Shown piece by piece: positions 32,071-41,001 of a stretch of DNA of 64,000 nucleotides. A program made the translations under genes and the position numbers. Below the pieces are notes generated by a model that was given only the letters and a program-made list of their open reading frames with translations, was not told the origin of the DNA and made no database searches. Origin of the DNA: Hymenobacter armeniacus (GTDB taxonomy: Bacteria; Bacteroidota; Bacteroidia; Cytophagales; Hymenobacteraceae); the NCBI RefSeq assembly GCF_014699055.1, contig NZ_JACXAC010000006.1, positions 62,001-126,000 of the forward strand. Reading direction: 5' to 3'. Positions within the stretch are counted from its first letter, which is position 1, and each line of letters begins with the position of its first letter.

Positions 32071-33747
32071 CTAGTCAAGAAGCAGGCGTTGGGTCAACGT
32101 CTGGCCGGGCACCACGAGTCGAACGAAATAGAGGCCCCGGGGCAAGCCGGACACCGCCAACGGCACTGCGCTCGGCAAGGAAAGCATCAATTCGCTTCGA
32201 ACCTGACGCCCCAGCGCGTCGCTTATGATGAGGGCACCTTTCAGCCCTACGATGGCCTGTGGCACGACGATACACGTGCTCGAATGGGCGGGATTGGGAG
32301 ACAAACCCCATTGGCTTTTCTCAAAAAGCGTGTTTGTGGCCAGTGCGGTGGCGTCGTTTAATGACGCGAGGAATCCCACGGAAGCACTCGTTCCCATTAC
32401 GGGCAGCGACCCGAAGCTGGCCGGGGGAGCAACACTCCCGCCCAAGTATACGCCAGTGCCAATGACGGCAGGACTGCCCGCGTAATCATTGCCAGCACCT
32501 CCAGCTCGCAGGGCCCATGCGATGCCGCCACTCAGGCCCGCGTTGGTGAGGCGGGCCAGGAACAAGTCGTACCCCGTTCCCGCGTTCACCAATGTGGTGG
32601 CGCCTGCGTCGGCCGTGGGGCTGCTGAACGAGCCGGACACGTAGACGTTGGGGCCCTGCACGGCCAGGGCGAAACCGTAATCATTGCCCGTGCCGCCCAG
32701 TCTATCGGCCCACACAAACGCCCCGCTGCTCCCCGAATCGGTCAGTTTGGCCACGTATGCGTCTTGCCCGCCAGCGTTTAGTAAGGTGCTGGTGCCAAAG
32801 GTGCACGTCGAACTGGCAAACGAGCCCGTAATGTAGACATCGGTGCCGGAGACGGCCACACCAAAGCCGGCTTCGACCCCGGCGCCCCCGGCCCGCACGG
32901 CCCACGGAAACGTTGCCCCCGTCCCCGAGTCCGTTAGCTTGGCCACGAACACGTCGTTGCCGCCCGCATTGGTCAGCGTTGTAGCGCCAAAGACAGCCGT
33001 CGAGGACACAAAATTGCCCACGAGGTAAACGCCTCCACTGCCCACGGCAACGGCGTTGGCCGAGGCGCCCGTGCGCTGGGCCCAAGCAAATGCTGCGCTG
33101 GCACCCGCGTCCACCAGTTTGGCCGCGAAACCTCCCCCGGCCACGGTAGTCGTGCCAAATACCACATCCAAGCCACTGCATGAACCGGCGATGTACACGT
33201 TTGGGCCGGATACGCAAATGCCGTTGGCACTGTCGTTTTGCGAGCCTCCACCCCGTTGTGCCCACACAAAGGCACCTGTGCTGCCCGCGTCCGTGAGCTT
33301 GGCCACAAACACATCTTGCGTCGCATTGCCCGCATTGGTGAGCGTGTTGCTGCCAAACGCACAAGTGGGACTGGAAAAGGCGCCGGTCATGTAAATGCTG
33401 CTCCCCGCCAAGGTGATGGCTTGGGGGAAGTCGTTGGTGCTACCTCCGGCCCGCATGGCCCACAGGAAGCTCCCGGTAGCCGGACGCCACTTGGCAACAA
33501 AAATGTCGTCTCCGCCTGCGCTGGTCAATGTAATGGTACCCAAGCGGACGGCCCCCGCAAACGAACCGGCCACAATCACGTTGCCCGCCCCATCAGGTTG
33601 GGACAGAAAAGTAGAAGAGGTTTCGCCCGCGCCTTGCCCCAACAAGACGGCGCTTTGCCAAGAAGGAGGCGCTTGGCCGTAGGCGCGCGTAATAACTGCG
33701 GAAGCTAGCCACAGGCTGAATAGGGCAAGACGTAAGGCTGGAGTCAT
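32071..33747 (-). CDS. T9SS-sorted secreted repeat protein, SBBP-like beta-propeller
   Basis: A 558-residue secreted protein. The ATG at 33747 gives a signal peptide ending AYGQ. Residues about 45-470 hold at least seven repeats of 50-60 residues with the core 'VYITGSF', 'FGTSTLLNAGGQDAYVAKL' and 'FVWADRLGG', resembling SBBP (beta-propeller) repeats. The end is a type A T9SS sorting domain ('GLSPNPAHSSTCIV', 'ISDALGRQVRSE', 'LPRGLYFVRL'). Such proteins are surface-attached; binding partners are unknown. It points towards the amylase gene, and 48 nt of amylase 3' end flanks it on both sides, suggesting insertion. Codon bias is weaker than in the neighbours. Confidence 0.82.
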   Translation of the reverse strand: MTPALRLALFSLWLASAVITRAYGQAPPSWQSAVLLGQGAGETSSTFLSQPDGAGNVIVAGSFAGAVRLGTITLTSAGGDDIFVAKWRPATGSFLWAMRAGGSTNDFPQAITLAGSSIYMTGAFSSPTCAFGSNTLTNAGNATQDVFVAKLTDAGSTGAFVWAQRGGGSQNDSANGICVSGPNVYIAGSCSGLDVVFGTTTVAGGGFAAKLVDAGASAAFAWAQRTGASANAVAVGSGGVYLVGNFVSSTAVFGATTLTNAGGNDVFVAKLTDSGTGATFPWAVRAGGAGVEAGFGVAVSGTDVYITGSFASSTCTFGTSTLLNAGGQDAYVAKLTDSGSSGAFVWADRLGGTGNDYGFALAVQGPNVYVSGSFSSPTADAGATTLVNAGTGYDLFLARLTNAGLSGGIAWALRAGGAGNDYAGSPAVIGTGVYLGGSVAPPASFGSLPVMGTSASVGFLASLNDATALATNTLFEKSQWGLSPNPAHSSTCIVVPQAIVGLKGALIISDALGRQVRSELMLSLPSAVPLAVSGLPRGLYFVRLVVPGQTLTQRLLLD

Positions 33748-33906
33748 AAGGGGGCGGGAAAGAGCCGGGCGGCGAGTGAGTTTGGAAAATGTGGCGACTA
33801 GAAGCAGTAGCGGCCGCGCAGGGGTTGCGCAAAAGGCGGAACGACGAGTTCTGAAAGCAAATGAAGTAACTGCGTTGAAGAAAGCATCAAATAATACTGC
33901 GTCTTT

Positions 33907-33954
33907 TGCAGCTGCCCGCCAAAACGGCTGTGGTGCTGGAGCGGGGCAAGTAGC
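33907..33954 (+). pseudogene. Remnant copy of the amylase 3' end
   Basis: This stretch matches 31986-32033 with two mismatches and encodes LQLPAKTAVVLERGK then a stop, against LQLPAKTAVVLELGK at the amylase C-terminus. No other part of the amylase is present. It is a fragment left by duplication or insertion of the segment between the copies (offset 1921 nt). Confidence 0.75.
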
Positions 33955-33965
33955 GGCCGGCGCAG

Positions 33966-35276
33966 CTACCGGCCGGGCCGCCACTCCACAATGCGCACGG
34001 GCTGGGGCGGCAGCGCCTCCAGGGTTTCGCCGTCGCCCTGGCCGGTGCGCTGCACGAAAAGGCTGAGCACGCCGTGTTTTAGCCAACGCTCGGTGTCGTA
34101 GCTGGGCTCCCAGCTGCCCAGGGGGCTGGTGATGAGGTCGGTGGTGGTCCAGCGGTTGGCGGCGAGGTCGGTGCACTGGGTGAGCGAGGCGCGGTCCTGG
34201 CGCTCCACGTCGCGAAAGACGACGTACACCGTGCGGTGGCCCCGCTGCTCGCCCACCAGCACCTGCGGCCGGGCAATGGGAATCTTCTTGGTGCCGGTTC
34301 CGCTCAGGCTAAAGGGCGTGGTGCGCTGGCCGACCTGCATGGTCTTCCACTCCTTACCGGCCAGGCAAACGAGCTGATACTGCGGCACCTGCGTGCCCGC
34401 GGGCCGCCAGTACGTGGCGATGTAGGGCTGCCCCGCGGCATCGGCCGCAATGGACGTCTGGTTTATCAGCTCGCTGCGCTGCGGGATGCGGCAGGCGTAC
34501 TCGGCGGTGCGCTCGGTGATGGGCAGCGCATAGGGTTCGCCGGTGCTTTTCTGCCAGGTGCGGCCGCCGTCGCGGGAGCGGGCGTAGGCCAGGTCGTGGT
34601 TGGAGGCCACGTCGGGCGACTCGCGCCACACCCAGGCCACGTGCACGGTGCCGCGCGCGTCGATGCAGGCCTGCCAGTAGGCGTTGCGCTGGCCTTCGCC
34701 GTCGATGAGTACGCTGTGCAGGCGGGTCCACTGCCGGGTTTTCAGCGAGTAGCGGTTCAGCACGAGGTTGCCGTTGCCGGAGCCGCCGTCGCGGTACAGA
34801 AAGAGCAGGTCGCCGCCGGGGAAACGGTGAAACTCCGGGTAGCTCACCTTCTGCTCCTGCTGGCCGGTCATGGGCTGCAGCGGGCCCATTTCCAATGAGC
34901 CGGGCGCCAGGCCGCGGCAGTAGCGCAGGAGGGTGTTGTGGTGGTCGAAGCTCAGGTGCACGTAGCCGGCGCCGTCCACCATCAGGCTGATGACGTTGTG
35001 GGCGTCCTTCACGTTGCCGTGGTAGGGCGTGCGCTGCACCTGCCAAGGCCCGGCGGGCAGGCGGCGTTTGGCCAGCGTCACGTAGCCCACCGAGTCGTAG
35101 TAGGCAGTGAACTGGTCGCGCTGGTGCGTCACCACGGAGTTTTTGCGGAACACGGCGCCGTTCACGTTGTTGCGGGCCCAGCCCAGGCCCACGGGGGTTT
35201 GCGCGAGCGTGGCGCGGGGCGAAGCCAGGCCGGCCCAGAGGAGCAACAGCGGCCCGGCAAATCGAACAAAAAGCAT
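33966..35276 (-). CDS. BNR-4 repeat secreted protein, polysaccharide lyase PL24/PL25-like
   Basis: A 436-residue exported beta-propeller protein (signal peptide about residues 1-25, ends LAQ). 'NVNGAVFRKNSVVTHQRDQF', 'HNVISLMVDGAGYVHLSFDH' and 'YPEFHRFPGGDLLFLYRDGG' are the BNR-4 family blocks, here with the conserved His, Tyr and Arg positions that ulvan lyases of PL24/PL25 use. Other BNR-4 members are sialidase-like or of unknown function, so lyase activity is an inference. It lies downstream of the GH35 gene (105-nt gap, same strand) and near a GH105, which acts on unsaturated uronides made by lyases. The combination supports a lyase role. Confidence 0.75.
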   Translation of the reverse strand: MLFVRFAGPLLLLWAGLASPRATLAQTPVGLGWARNNVNGAVFRKNSVVTHQRDQFTAYYDSVGYVTLAKRRLPAGPWQVQRTPYHGNVKDAHNVISLMVDGAGYVHLSFDHHNTLLRYCRGLAPGSLEMGPLQPMTGQQEQKVSYPEFHRFPGGDLLFLYRDGGSGNGNLVLNRYSLKTRQWTRLHSVLIDGEGQRNAYWQACIDARGTVHVAWVWRESPDVASNHDLAYARSRDGGRTWQKSTGEPYALPITERTAEYACRIPQRSELINQTSIAADAAGQPYIATYWRPAGTQVPQYQLVCLAGKEWKTMQVGQRTTPFSLSGTGTKKIPIARPQVLVGEQRGHRTVYVVFRDVERQDRASLTQCTDLAANRWTTTDLITSPLGSWEPSYDTERWLKHGVLSLFVQRTGQGDGETLEALPPQPVRIVEWRPGR

Positions 35277-35381
35277 CAGGAACGAATGTTGGTTAAAGTC
35301 CAGCCGTGCCGCAAATCATCATTCGGGGCTTGCCGGATGGGTGGGGCGCCAGAGGCACGGGCGGGCAGGGCAGGCTTTTGC

Positions 35382-37256
35382 TCACGGCTGGCTGCTGCCC
35401 GCCGCGGGCTGCAGTTCGCTGAGAATCGGATGATTGAGAAAAGCAACGCGGGCCTGCTGCGGCTTGAGCAGTTCCAGCACCGCTATGTCGTTGGCGCCTT
35501 TTTTCAGCCACTCGGCGGGCACGTACAGCGTTTGCTGGGGCCCAATGGCCCAGTAGCGGCCCAAGTGGTGGCCGTTCACCCACACCACGCCTTTGCCCCA
35601 CTGCCGCATGTCGAGATAGGTGTCGGCGGGCTGGGCCACGCTGAACGTGGCGGCCCGCAGTACGGGGGAGCCGTCGGCCGTCGGGACTGCCGCGCTGGCG
35701 TTGGGCACTACCGGGGCTTGGTCGAAGGGCAGGCCGAACATCTGCCAGCCCCGCACCTCCTTCCCGCCCAGGCGCACGCTCCGGGTGATGCCTTTGTTGT
35801 TCTCCAATAGGTATTTGCCAAAGTTGATGCGCCCCATGTTTTCGACCAAAATGTCGAGCTGCACCGGGCCGGCGGGCAAGGCCAGGCGCAGGCTGTCCTG
35901 CCGCAAGCGGCGGTCGAGGGAGCCCACGCGCCGGCCGTTCAGCAGCACCACGGCGTAGTCGCGCAGGTCCGTGATTTTTAGGGTTTGGGGGCTGCCGCCC
36001 GGCACCGTGGCGCGGTAGAGCACATAGCCGTAGGCCTGTTTCAGCGCCTCGAAGGTGAGGGGCGTGGCGCTGGCCACGGGGGCGGGCAGGCGGTCGAGCA
36101 GGCTGAGCGCCCGGGTGAGGCTCAGGGCCGGCAGGGCCACGCTGGGCCGGGGCGCGGGCACGGGCGGCAGGGGCTGGCCGGCCGGCCGGTATTTGGCAAT
36201 GACGCTTCGGAAAGCCAAGAACTTGAGCGTGGCGTTGCCGGCCTCGTCGAGCGGCGCGTCGTAGTCGTAGCTGCTGATTTGGGGCTCGTACGCAGTGCCG
36301 TCGCCCTTGTAGTTGGCCCCGTTCATGAAGCCGCGGGTGGTGCCGCCGTGAAACATGTACATGTTGATGGACATGCCCGCCTTCAGCACCGAATCCAGGC
36401 CGGGCGAGTACTTGGCGGCGGGTACGGTGTGGTGCTGGGTGCCCCACCAGTCGAACCACGCGGGATACCACTCGGCCACGTAGTAGGGCCCCTGGCCGCC
36501 GTGGTTGGCGCGCACCAGCTGGCGGATTTGGCCGGGCTTGTCGGTGCCGTTCACGGCGGGCAGCAGGCCGGGCAGGTGGCCGTTGGCCACGTCCTTCACC
36601 GGGTCGCAGGTGTAGAGCAGGCCGTCGAAGCCGGCTTCCTCAAACAGCTTTTTGTTTAACGCGAGGTACTCCTTATCCGCCCCGTAGGAGCCGTATTCGT
36701 TTTCCACCTGCACCATGAGCACGGGGCCGCCGTGGTTCACCTGCAGCGGCGCCAGCTGCTTGCCCACGGCCTGCATGTAGCGGCGGTAGGCGGCCACGTA
36801 CTGCGGCTCCTGGCTGCGCACCTTCAGGCCGGGAATGTTCTGGAGCCAGTAGGGGTAGCCGCCGAATTCCCACTCGGCGCACACGTAGGGGCTGGGACGC
36901 AGCACCACCCACAGGCCTTCTTCCTGGGCCATGCGCACGAAGGCGGCCACGTCGTGGTTGCCGGCAAAATCGTACCGGCCCGGCTGGGGCTCGTGGGCGT
37001 TCCAGAACACATAGGTGCCCACCGTATTCAGGCCCATGGCTTTGGCCATTTTGAGGCGCTGCCGCCAGGCCTCGCGCGGAATGCGCGGGTAGTGCAGCTC
37101 GCCCGAAATCATTTGAAACGGCTTGCCATCCAGCAAAAACTGGTCGGCGGCCAGGGCAAAGGTGTGGGCGGGCGGCGTGGCGGGCGGGGCGCCGGCCAGC
37201 CCCAGGCCGGCGGCCGCCAGCAAGGGCAGCAGGCCACGTAAAAACGAAGGAAGCAT
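35382..37256 (-). CDS. GH35 beta-galactosidase, secreted
   Basis: A 624-residue enzyme with a signal peptide (MLPSFLRGLLPLLAAAGLGL, then AGA). The ATG at 37256 was chosen for this signal; a longer frame upstream lacks one. The TIM barrel starts 'ISGELHYPRIPREAWRQRL', the GH35 landmark; the acid/base is in 'MVQVENEYGSYG' and the nucleophile in 'YVAEWYPAWFDWWG'. C-terminal beta-sandwich domains contain 'VWVNGHHLGRYWAIGPQQTL', the usual GH35 jelly-roll block. It should remove terminal beta-galactose from side chains of polysaccharides. It is probably co-transcribed with the BNR-4 gene after it and diverges from the GH105 gene. Confidence 0.93.
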   Translation of the reverse strand: MLPSFLRGLLPLLAAAGLGLAGAPPATPPAHTFALAADQFLLDGKPFQMISGELHYPRIPREAWRQRLKMAKAMGLNTVGTYVFWNAHEPQPGRYDFAGNHDVAAFVRMAQEEGLWVVLRPSPYVCAEWEFGGYPYWLQNIPGLKVRSQEPQYVAAYRRYMQAVGKQLAPLQVNHGGPVLMVQVENEYGSYGADKEYLALNKKLFEEAGFDGLLYTCDPVKDVANGHLPGLLPAVNGTDKPGQIRQLVRANHGGQGPYYVAEWYPAWFDWWGTQHHTVPAAKYSPGLDSVLKAGMSINMYMFHGGTTRGFMNGANYKGDGTAYEPQISSYDYDAPLDEAGNATLKFLAFRSVIAKYRPAGQPLPPVPAPRPSVALPALSLTRALSLLDRLPAPVASATPLTFEALKQAYGYVLYRATVPGGSPQTLKITDLRDYAVVLLNGRRVGSLDRRLRQDSLRLALPAGPVQLDILVENMGRINFGKYLLENNKGITRSVRLGGKEVRGWQMFGLPFDQAPVVPNASAAVPTADGSPVLRAATFSVAQPADTYLDMRQWGKGVVWVNGHHLGRYWAIGPQQTLYVPAEWLKKGANDIAVLELLKPQQARVAFLNHPILSELQPAAGSSQP

Positions 37257-37522
37257 GAACACGAACGGAGAAAGGTTGAAAGGCGGCGTGAAGGGCCGAC
37301 GGGGACTACCCGCGGGTGGCGCGGTGCTATTCAGGCCGCAGTGCGAAGGTAAAGCTCCCGTCGGGCCGCGGGAATGCCGGGCGTGGGCGGCCTTCGTTGC
37401 GTTGCGGGCAGCCAATTGCCTCAATGCCTCCCTGCCCTATTCTGCCCCCGGCGCCTAGTATTGCGGTTGGAAATTCGCCGCTGGCCCCTTTCCAACCAGC
37501 CTCACTTCCCCACCCCATCTTT

Positions 37523-38644
37523 ATGCTCCGTTTTCTTCGTCCGCTGGCGGGCGGGCTGCTGCTGGCCTTGGGCCTGGGCCGCGCCGGCCACGCCCAGGCA
37601 CTCAGCGCCGCCGACAAGGCCGTGTTCAAGCCCAAATTCATCAAGCAGCAATTGCTGAAAGCGACGCGCTGGCAGCTGGCCCACCCCAAGCACCAGGCGA
37701 CGGACTGGACCAACGGGGCGTTCTACTCCGGGGTGTTTGCCGCTTATCAGGCCACCAAATCCCGGCTAATTCTGGACTCGCTCCTGGCCATGAGCGAGCG
37801 CACCCACTGGCAGCCCGACCGCCGCTACGACCACGCCGACGACATCGTCATCTGCCAGACCTACCTCAACCTTTACCGCCTCAAGAAGGACCGGCGCATG
37901 CTAGCGCCCACCCTGGCCGTGGTGGAGAAATTTCGCACCGTGCCCGGCCCCGAGGTGCAGAAAAACGGCATTGCCTGGTGGTGGTGCGACGCCCTGTTTA
38001 TGGGCCCGCCCGTGCTCGTGAAGATGGGCCTGATGGAGAACAAGCCCGAGTACCTGGCCCTGAACGACACGCTGTACCAGCAAACCTACCGGCGCCTGTT
38101 CAACCACCAGGAGCACCTTTTTGCCCGCGATGCCTCCTACCTGTGGAACGCGGCCGGCGAAGGCAAAAAGGAAAGCAACGGCCAGCGCATTTTCTGGAGC
38201 CGCGGCAACGGCTGGGTGATGGGCGGCCTGGTGCAAATTCTGCAGGAGCTGCCCGCCAATCACCCCTCGCGGCCTTTCTACCTGAGCTTGTTTAAGGAAA
38301 TGAGCGCCCGGCTGCTGCTGCTGCAGCAGCCCGACGGCCTGTGGCGCTCCAGCCTACTCGACCCCGCCGCCTACCCCGGCGGCGAAACCTCGGGCTCGGG
38401 CTTTGATACCTACGCCATGGCCTGGGGCCTCAACAACGGCATTCTGGACCGCGCCACCTTCCTGCCCGCCGTACAAAAAGCCTGGGTGGCCCTCAGCAAA
38501 GTGGTGTCGCCGGAAGGCCGCGTGGGCTGGGTGCAGCCCATCGGCGCCGACCCGCGCCGCGACTTCTCAGCCGACAGCTGGGAAGTGTACGGCACGGGCG
38601 CCTTTCTGCTGGCCGGCTCCGAAGTCCTCAAGCTCACCCGCTGA
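37523..38644 (+). CDS. GH105 unsaturated rhamnogalacturonyl hydrolase
   Basis: A 373-residue exported enzyme (signal peptide ends HAQ). The (alpha/alpha)6 barrel of GH88/GH105 is shown by 'RRYDHADDIVICQTYLNL', 'AWWWCDALFMGPPVLVKMG', 'FWSRGNGWVMGGLVQILQ' and 'SGFDTYAMAWGLNNG'. The catalytic Asp is expected in the WCDALFM block. GH105 removes 4,5-unsaturated uronic acid from the products of pectin or ulvan lyases. The enzyme therefore needs a lyase partner, and the BNR-4 protein nearby is the best candidate. Divergent from GH35 with 266 nt between the starts. An imperfect hairpin with TTCTTTTG (about 38690-38720) may end the transcript. Confidence 0.91.
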   Translation: MLRFLRPLAGGLLLALGLGRAGHAQALSAADKAVFKPKFIKQQLLKATRWQLAHPKHQATDWTNGAFYSGVFAAYQATKSRLILDSLLAMSERTHWQPDRRYDHADDIVICQTYLNLYRLKKDRRMLAPTLAVVEKFRTVPGPEVQKNGIAWWWCDALFMGPPVLVKMGLMENKPEYLALNDTLYQQTYRRLFNHQEHLFARDASYLWNAAGEGKKESNGQRIFWSRGNGWVMGGLVQILQELPANHPSRPFYLSLFKEMSARLLLLQQPDGLWRSSLLDPAAYPGGETSGSGFDTYAMAWGLNNGILDRATFLPAVQKAWVALSKVVSPEGRVGWVQPIGADPRRDFSADSWEVYGTGAFLLAGSEVLKLTR

Positions 38645-38773
38645 TGCCCACTCTCGCCCCATGCGCCACCCCGCGGGGGCCGGCCTCATCAGCACGCCGG
38701 CGCCTTATTAAGCGGCGTTCTTTTGTTACAGGGGTTGGTGAGGGGCTGTCGGCGCTGTCGCCTTACGCCTCCG

Positions 38774-40858
38774 TTACGCCTGCGCCAGCACCAGCACCAC
38801 CCGGCTGGGCAGGTACAGGCTGAGCTGGTGCTCATACGTTTCGTACTCAAATGCCTCATCGGGGCGGTCGAAGCCGCCGAAGCGGGCGCTGTCGGAGGAG
38901 AGCACCACGCGGTACTTGCCCTCCTGCGTCACCCAGAAGCGGTAGTCGGTGAGGCTGCGCTCCACGTGCAGGTTCACGATGAACACGAGGCCGCCGCGCT
39001 CGAAGGCCAGCACCTGATTTTCCTCGTCGTGCTTGAGCAGCGTGGCCGGGCCGGCAGCCAGCAGGTGGCGGGCTTTGGCCAAATGAATCAGGGCCTTGTC
39101 GAAGGCGCCCATCTGATGGAATTTCAGGTCGGGGTTGTCGCCCAGGCTCCACTGGCGGCGGGCAAAGTGGTAGCTCCAGCCGTTGCCCTCGCGCGGAAAA
39201 TCGACCCACTCGGGGTGCCCAAACTCGTTGCCGATGAAGGTGAGGTAGCCCTCGCCGCCGGCCGCCAGCGTGAGCAGCCGGATGATTTTGTGCAGCGCCA
39301 GGGCCCGCGCCGCGCCGGGGTCGCCGTCCACGACGTGCATGTGGGTGTAAATGGCCGCGTCGAACAGCCAATGGGCCAGCGTTTTGTCGCCCACCAAAGC
39401 CTGGTCGTGGCTTTCTGCGTAGGCAATGGTTTTCTCGCCGGCCCGGCGGTTGGTGAGGGTGTACCACAGCTCGCCCAGGGGCCAGTGCTCGTCGGGGGTG
39501 TGCTTGAGCAGCTTAATCCAGTAGTCGGGAATGCCCATGGCCAGGCGGTAGTCGAAGCCCACGCCGCCTTCCTTGATGGGGCGGCACAGGCCGGGCAGGC
39601 CGCTCATGTCCTCGGCCACCAGCAGGCTGCCTTTCTTGAACTCGTGGGCCAGCGTGGTGGCCAGCTGCAGGTAGAGAATGGCGTCCTCGTCGGCCGCCGG
39701 CCCAAAGTAGTTGTCGTAGCCCACAAAGGCCACGCCCTCGCCGTGGTGGTGGTAGAGCATGCTGGTCACGCCGTCGAAGCGGAAACCGTCGAAATGGTAT
39801 TCCTCCAGCCAGAAGCGCACGTTGCTGAGCAGAAACTGCTGCACCTCGGGCCGGCCGTAGTCGAACAGCTTGCTGTCCCAACCGGGGTGGTTGCCGCGCT
39901 CACCCTTGTGGAAGTAGAGGTTGCCGGAGCCGTCGAAATCGGCCAGGCCTTCGGCTTCGTTTTTCACGGCGTGCGAGTGCACGATGTCGAGCAGCACGGC
40001 AATGCCGCGCCGGTGCGCTTCGTTGATGAGAAACTTCAGGTCTTCGGGCGGGCCGAAGCGCGAGCTGGCCGCAAACAAGTTGGCCACGTGGTAGCCGAAG
40101 GAACCGTAATACGGGTGCTCCTGCACGGCCATCAGCTGGATGGTGTTGTAGCCGCCGGCCTCGATGCGGGGCAGCACGTTTTCGGCAAACTCGCGATAGG
40201 TGCCCACCCGGCCTTCCTCGGTGGCCATGCCCACGTGGGCCTCGTAAATCAGCGGCTCCTTCACGGCGGTGGCGGTTCGGAACTTCTGGTCGGTCCAGCG
40301 GAACTCGGTGTCGGGGCGCCAGATTTGGCCGGCAAAATCCTTGGTCTGCTCGTCCTGCACGGCGCGGCGCAGGGTGGCCGGCAGGCGGTCTTTGCCCTGG
40401 CCGTTGGCCACCACGTGCACCTTGAAGCGGCTGCCGTGGGCGAGGCGCTGGTCGTATTCCGCATCGGGCAAAAACGCCTCCCACACCCCAAATTCCAGCT
40501 TGTGCAAGGGGTTGGCCTGCCGGTCCCAGTGGTTGAAATCTCCGATTAATGACAGCGCTTCGGCGCCGGGCGCCCACTCGCGGTACACCCAGCCGCCGCG
40601 GCCGGCGTCGTGGTTCAGGCCCAGCTGCTGGTGGGCGGTGGCGTAGTGCAGCAAGGAGCCGTGGTACTGCTCGATTTCGGCCAGCCGGGCCTGCAGGCGC
40701 TCCTGGCGCTGGCGCAGCACGGGCTCGAAGGGCGCCAGCCAGGCGTCGTTCTTGACGAGGGCCAGCGGCGCAGGGCGGCGGGCGCGAGCCGTCGCGTTGG
40801 AAGTAGCGGCAACGGTGGCCGGGGCAGCCGCGGGCGCAGTAGGTTTCGACTTAGCCAT
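38774..40858 (-). CDS. glgB: 1,4-alpha-glucan branching enzyme (GH13)
   Basis: A 694-residue cytoplasmic enzyme. The first 45 residues are an Ala/Pro-rich tail; the ATG at 40858 follows a TAnnTTTG element at 15-20 nt. A CBM48-type domain ('YREWAPGAEALSLIGDFNHW') precedes the barrel. GH13 blocks: 'LDIVHSHAV', 'FDGFRFDGVTSMLYHHHGE' (nucleophile Asp), 'LLVAEDMSG' (acid Glu) and 'YAESHDQAL'. The sequence TSMLYHHHG is characteristic of the eukaryote-like subfamily GH13_8 of branching enzymes. It introduces alpha-1,6 branches into glycogen. Together with the half-glycosyltransferase and the GH31 it defines glycogen metabolism in this region. Confidence 0.94.
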   Translation of the reverse strand: MAKSKPTAPAAAPATVAATSNATARARRPAPLALVKNDAWLAPFEPVLRQRQERLQARLAEIEQYHGSLLHYATAHQQLGLNHDAGRGGWVYREWAPGAEALSLIGDFNHWDRQANPLHKLEFGVWEAFLPDAEYDQRLAHGSRFKVHVVANGQGKDRLPATLRRAVQDEQTKDFAGQIWRPDTEFRWTDQKFRTATAVKEPLIYEAHVGMATEEGRVGTYREFAENVLPRIEAGGYNTIQLMAVQEHPYYGSFGYHVANLFAASSRFGPPEDLKFLINEAHRRGIAVLLDIVHSHAVKNEAEGLADFDGSGNLYFHKGERGNHPGWDSKLFDYGRPEVQQFLLSNVRFWLEEYHFDGFRFDGVTSMLYHHHGEGVAFVGYDNYFGPAADEDAILYLQLATTLAHEFKKGSLLVAEDMSGLPGLCRPIKEGGVGFDYRLAMGIPDYWIKLLKHTPDEHWPLGELWYTLTNRRAGEKTIAYAESHDQALVGDKTLAHWLFDAAIYTHMHVVDGDPGAARALALHKIIRLLTLAAGGEGYLTFIGNEFGHPEWVDFPREGNGWSYHFARRQWSLGDNPDLKFHQMGAFDKALIHLAKARHLLAAGPATLLKHDEENQVLAFERGGLVFIVNLHVERSLTDYRFWVTQEGKYRVVLSSDSARFGGFDRPDEAFEYETYEHQLSLYLPSRVVLVLAQA

Positions 40859-40877
40859 GGGTGAAAATGGTTTTGCC

Positions 40878-40885
40878 CAAATGTA
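40878..40885 (-). promoter_or_regulatory. Candidate -7 promoter element of the branching enzyme gene
   Basis: TACATTTG on the minus strand fits TAnnTTTG exactly and lies 19 nt before the ATG at 40858. No -33 TTG at 17-23 nt spacing was found. Confidence 0.4.
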
Positions 40886-41001
40886 AGGCCCCAAAACTGC
40901 TGGCCGAGGTCAGGAGCAGAATCGCCGAGGTTTTGCCGGGGCTGGGCTTTGATTTTCGGCGCATGGTAGCAAGGGCGGCATTATTCCCGTTATTTTGCCC
41001 A

